NCBI GenBank assembly: GCA_034211175.1
Contig: JAXHUH010000150.1
Coordinates: forward strand, 1-5,636
Length of the DNA stretch: 5,636 nt
Source of the DNA: JAXHUH01 sp034211175
GTDB lineage: Bacteria > Actinomycetota > Acidimicrobiia > Acidimicrobiales > CAIXPF01
Direction: 5' to 3'
Positions 4,620-5,636 of this stretch are shown piece after piece. The position numbers and the translations under genes are program-made. The notes under the pieces were generated by a model. The model was not told the origin of the DNA and ran no database searches. It was given only the letters and a program-made list of their open reading frames with translations. Each line of letters begins with the position of its first letter. The first letter of the stretch is position 1.

Positions 4620-5636
4620 CGCCGATGACCTCGTGGGCGCGTGCCGTGGGGACCCAGATGGCGAGGGCCGTGCCCTCGCCGGGCGCCGACTCGACCTGCA
4701 CGGTGCCGTCGAGCTGGCCGACCCGGGCCCGCATGGCGGTGAGGCCGAACGAGTCGGCGCCCGGTGCGACGCCGCGATCGAAGCCGGCGCCGTCGTCGCG
4801 CACGTCGAGCGCGACGCCGTCGTCCATGAACGAGAGCGTGATGGCGACCCGTGACGCGCACGCGTGCTTGGCGACGTTGGCGAGCGCCTCCTGGGCGGCC
4901 CGCAGGAGCGCCACCTCGACGTCGGGTTCGAGCCCCCGCCGGTCGCCGGTCGTGTGGACGTCGACCGCCACCGAGGTCACCGCCGACCACCTCCGGGCCA
5001 CGTCATCGAGCACCGCCGCCAGCCCGGCACCGTCGAGCGGCGCCGGGCGGATCGCCCGCACCGACCGGCGTGCGTCGTCGAGGCTCCGACGGGCCAGGTC
5101 GGCCGCGTTGTCCAGGTGCCGTCGCATCTCGGCCTCCTCGCCCCACGCCTGGTGGACGGCCTCGAGCTGGGTGATCACCCCGGCCAGGCCCTGGGCGACC
5201 GTGTCGTGGATCTCGCCCGCCATGCGCTCGCGCTCGTCGAGCACCCCGCCCTCGCGGGCCCGGGCGACGAGCTGGGCCTGGAGCGCGTCGTTCTCGTCGA
5301 TCGCGGCCTCGAGCTGCTGCACCGCCCGCCGTCGCTCGTCGGCCAGCTCGGCGACCTTCGCGCCCAGGAACAGCCCGGCACCGGTGGCGACCGTCTGGAT
5401 CACCACCACCCCGACGTAGATCGCCCAGGTCACGGGCGTGGACTCCGTGAGCACGATGTGGGCGTGGACGACGAGGGCGAACGCGCCGAGCCCGGCGAAC
5501 GCCAACGGCCACGGCCGCACCAGCGCCGCGTGGAAGAAGCCGGTGAGGCCGTAGACGAGGAACACCCGCTCGTGCACCACCGCCGCGGCCGCCAGCACGA
5601 GGAACCCGCACAGGTAGACGCGCAGCGCACGCTGGG
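4612..5636 (-). CDS. Membrane sensor histidine kinase (DesK/NarX class), N-terminus outside window
   Basis: The reading frame stays open to the right edge, so the start is beyond the window; the in-frame GTG at 5596-5598 lies inside a hydrophobic helix and is unlikely to be the true start. Counting from that GTG, at least four hydrophobic segments are visible (about -8 to 8, 12-27, 31-50 and 56-81) with almost no extracellular loop, a membrane-embedded sensor type. A coiled-coil-like linker follows (86-118), then the HisKA_3 phosphoacceptor region with H131 in GEIHDTVAQGL. The ATPase domain has N box AAQEALANVAKH (N241), an intact G1 box RDDGAGF (D268-G272) and G2 box SFGLTAMRARVG followed by GEGTALAIWVP. 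It differs from the left-hand kinase, whose G1 box is degenerate. The 8-nt overlap with the downstream regulator marks them as a cognate pair. The signal is unknown; integral sensors of this kind often report on membrane or redox state. Confidence 0.95.
   Translation of the reverse strand, partial: QRALRVYLCGFLVLAAAAVVHERVFLVYGLTGFFHAALVRPWPLAFAGLGAFALVVHAHIVLTESTPVTWAIYVGVVVIQTVATGAGLFLGAKVAELADERRRAVQQLEAAIDENDALQAQLVARAREGGVLDERERMAGEIHDTVAQGLAGVITQLEAVHQAWGEEAEMRRHLDNAADLARRSLDDARRSVRAIRPAPLDGAGLAAVLDDVARRWSAVTSVAVDVHTTGDRRGLEPDVEVALLRAAQEALANVAKHACASRVAITLSFMDDGVALDVRDDGAGFDRGVAPGADSFGLTAMRARVGQLDGTVQVESAPGEGTALAIWVPTARAHEVIGDG

Noticed and set aside
4625..5419. Plus-strand open frame opposite the second histidine kinase
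   Set aside because: Ser/Arg/Ala-rich shadow product with no motif; the minus strand encodes a complete HisKA_3 and ATPase domain.
5596..5598. GTG as the start of the second histidine kinase
   Set aside because: It lies inside a hydrophobic helix and the frame remains open to the window edge, so the true start is probably outside.

Overview
The window is very GC-rich and densely packed, with GTG as well as ATG starts, 1-11 nt gene overlaps and strong GC bias at third codon positions. Together with actinobacterial-style DesK/NarL-type two-component proteins, this points to a chromosomal segment of a high-GC Actinomycetota. An acidimicrobial relative is my guess, but nothing in the sequence fixes the genus. 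I see no mobile element, tRNA, rRNA or CRISPR array. Both ends cut through genes.

Layout, left to right. (1) At 1-1003 on the plus strand lie the C-terminal ATPase part of a sensor histidine kinase and its NarL/LuxR-type response regulator, joined by a GTGA overlap. (2) A 165-nt spacer at 1004-1168 carries a nest of overlapping inverted repeats (1011-1061), probably the terminator of the first system, and then the likely promoter region of the next operon. (3) A tightly packed plus-strand operon at 1169-3941 holds five genes: a secreted protein with a tandem Asp/His/Glu-rich tail, a small single-pass membrane protein, an ApbE-type FAD:protein FMN transferase, a five-helix ferric-reductase-like haem b membrane protein, and a small ferredoxin with a C-x2-D-x2-C motif. 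(4) A second two-component system (response regulator 3978-4619, histidine kinase 4612 to beyond the window end) runs on the minus strand and converges on the ferredoxin gene, with a hairpin at the junction.

Reading of the whole: the central operon looks like an envelope electron-transfer module. The ferredoxin could deliver electrons on the cytoplasmic side, the haem b protein could carry them across the membrane, and an ApbE-flavinylated protein or a metal held by the acidic/His-rich secreted protein could be the outer partner. The usual partner, a protein with an FMN-binding domain and its flavinylation motif, is not recognisable in the window, and the haem protein lacks a fused FAD/NAD(P)H domain. 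The redox circuit is therefore either completed by genes elsewhere or by the two unfamiliar small proteins that open the operon. Two separate two-component systems flanking the operon are natural candidates to control it, but that is inference from position only.
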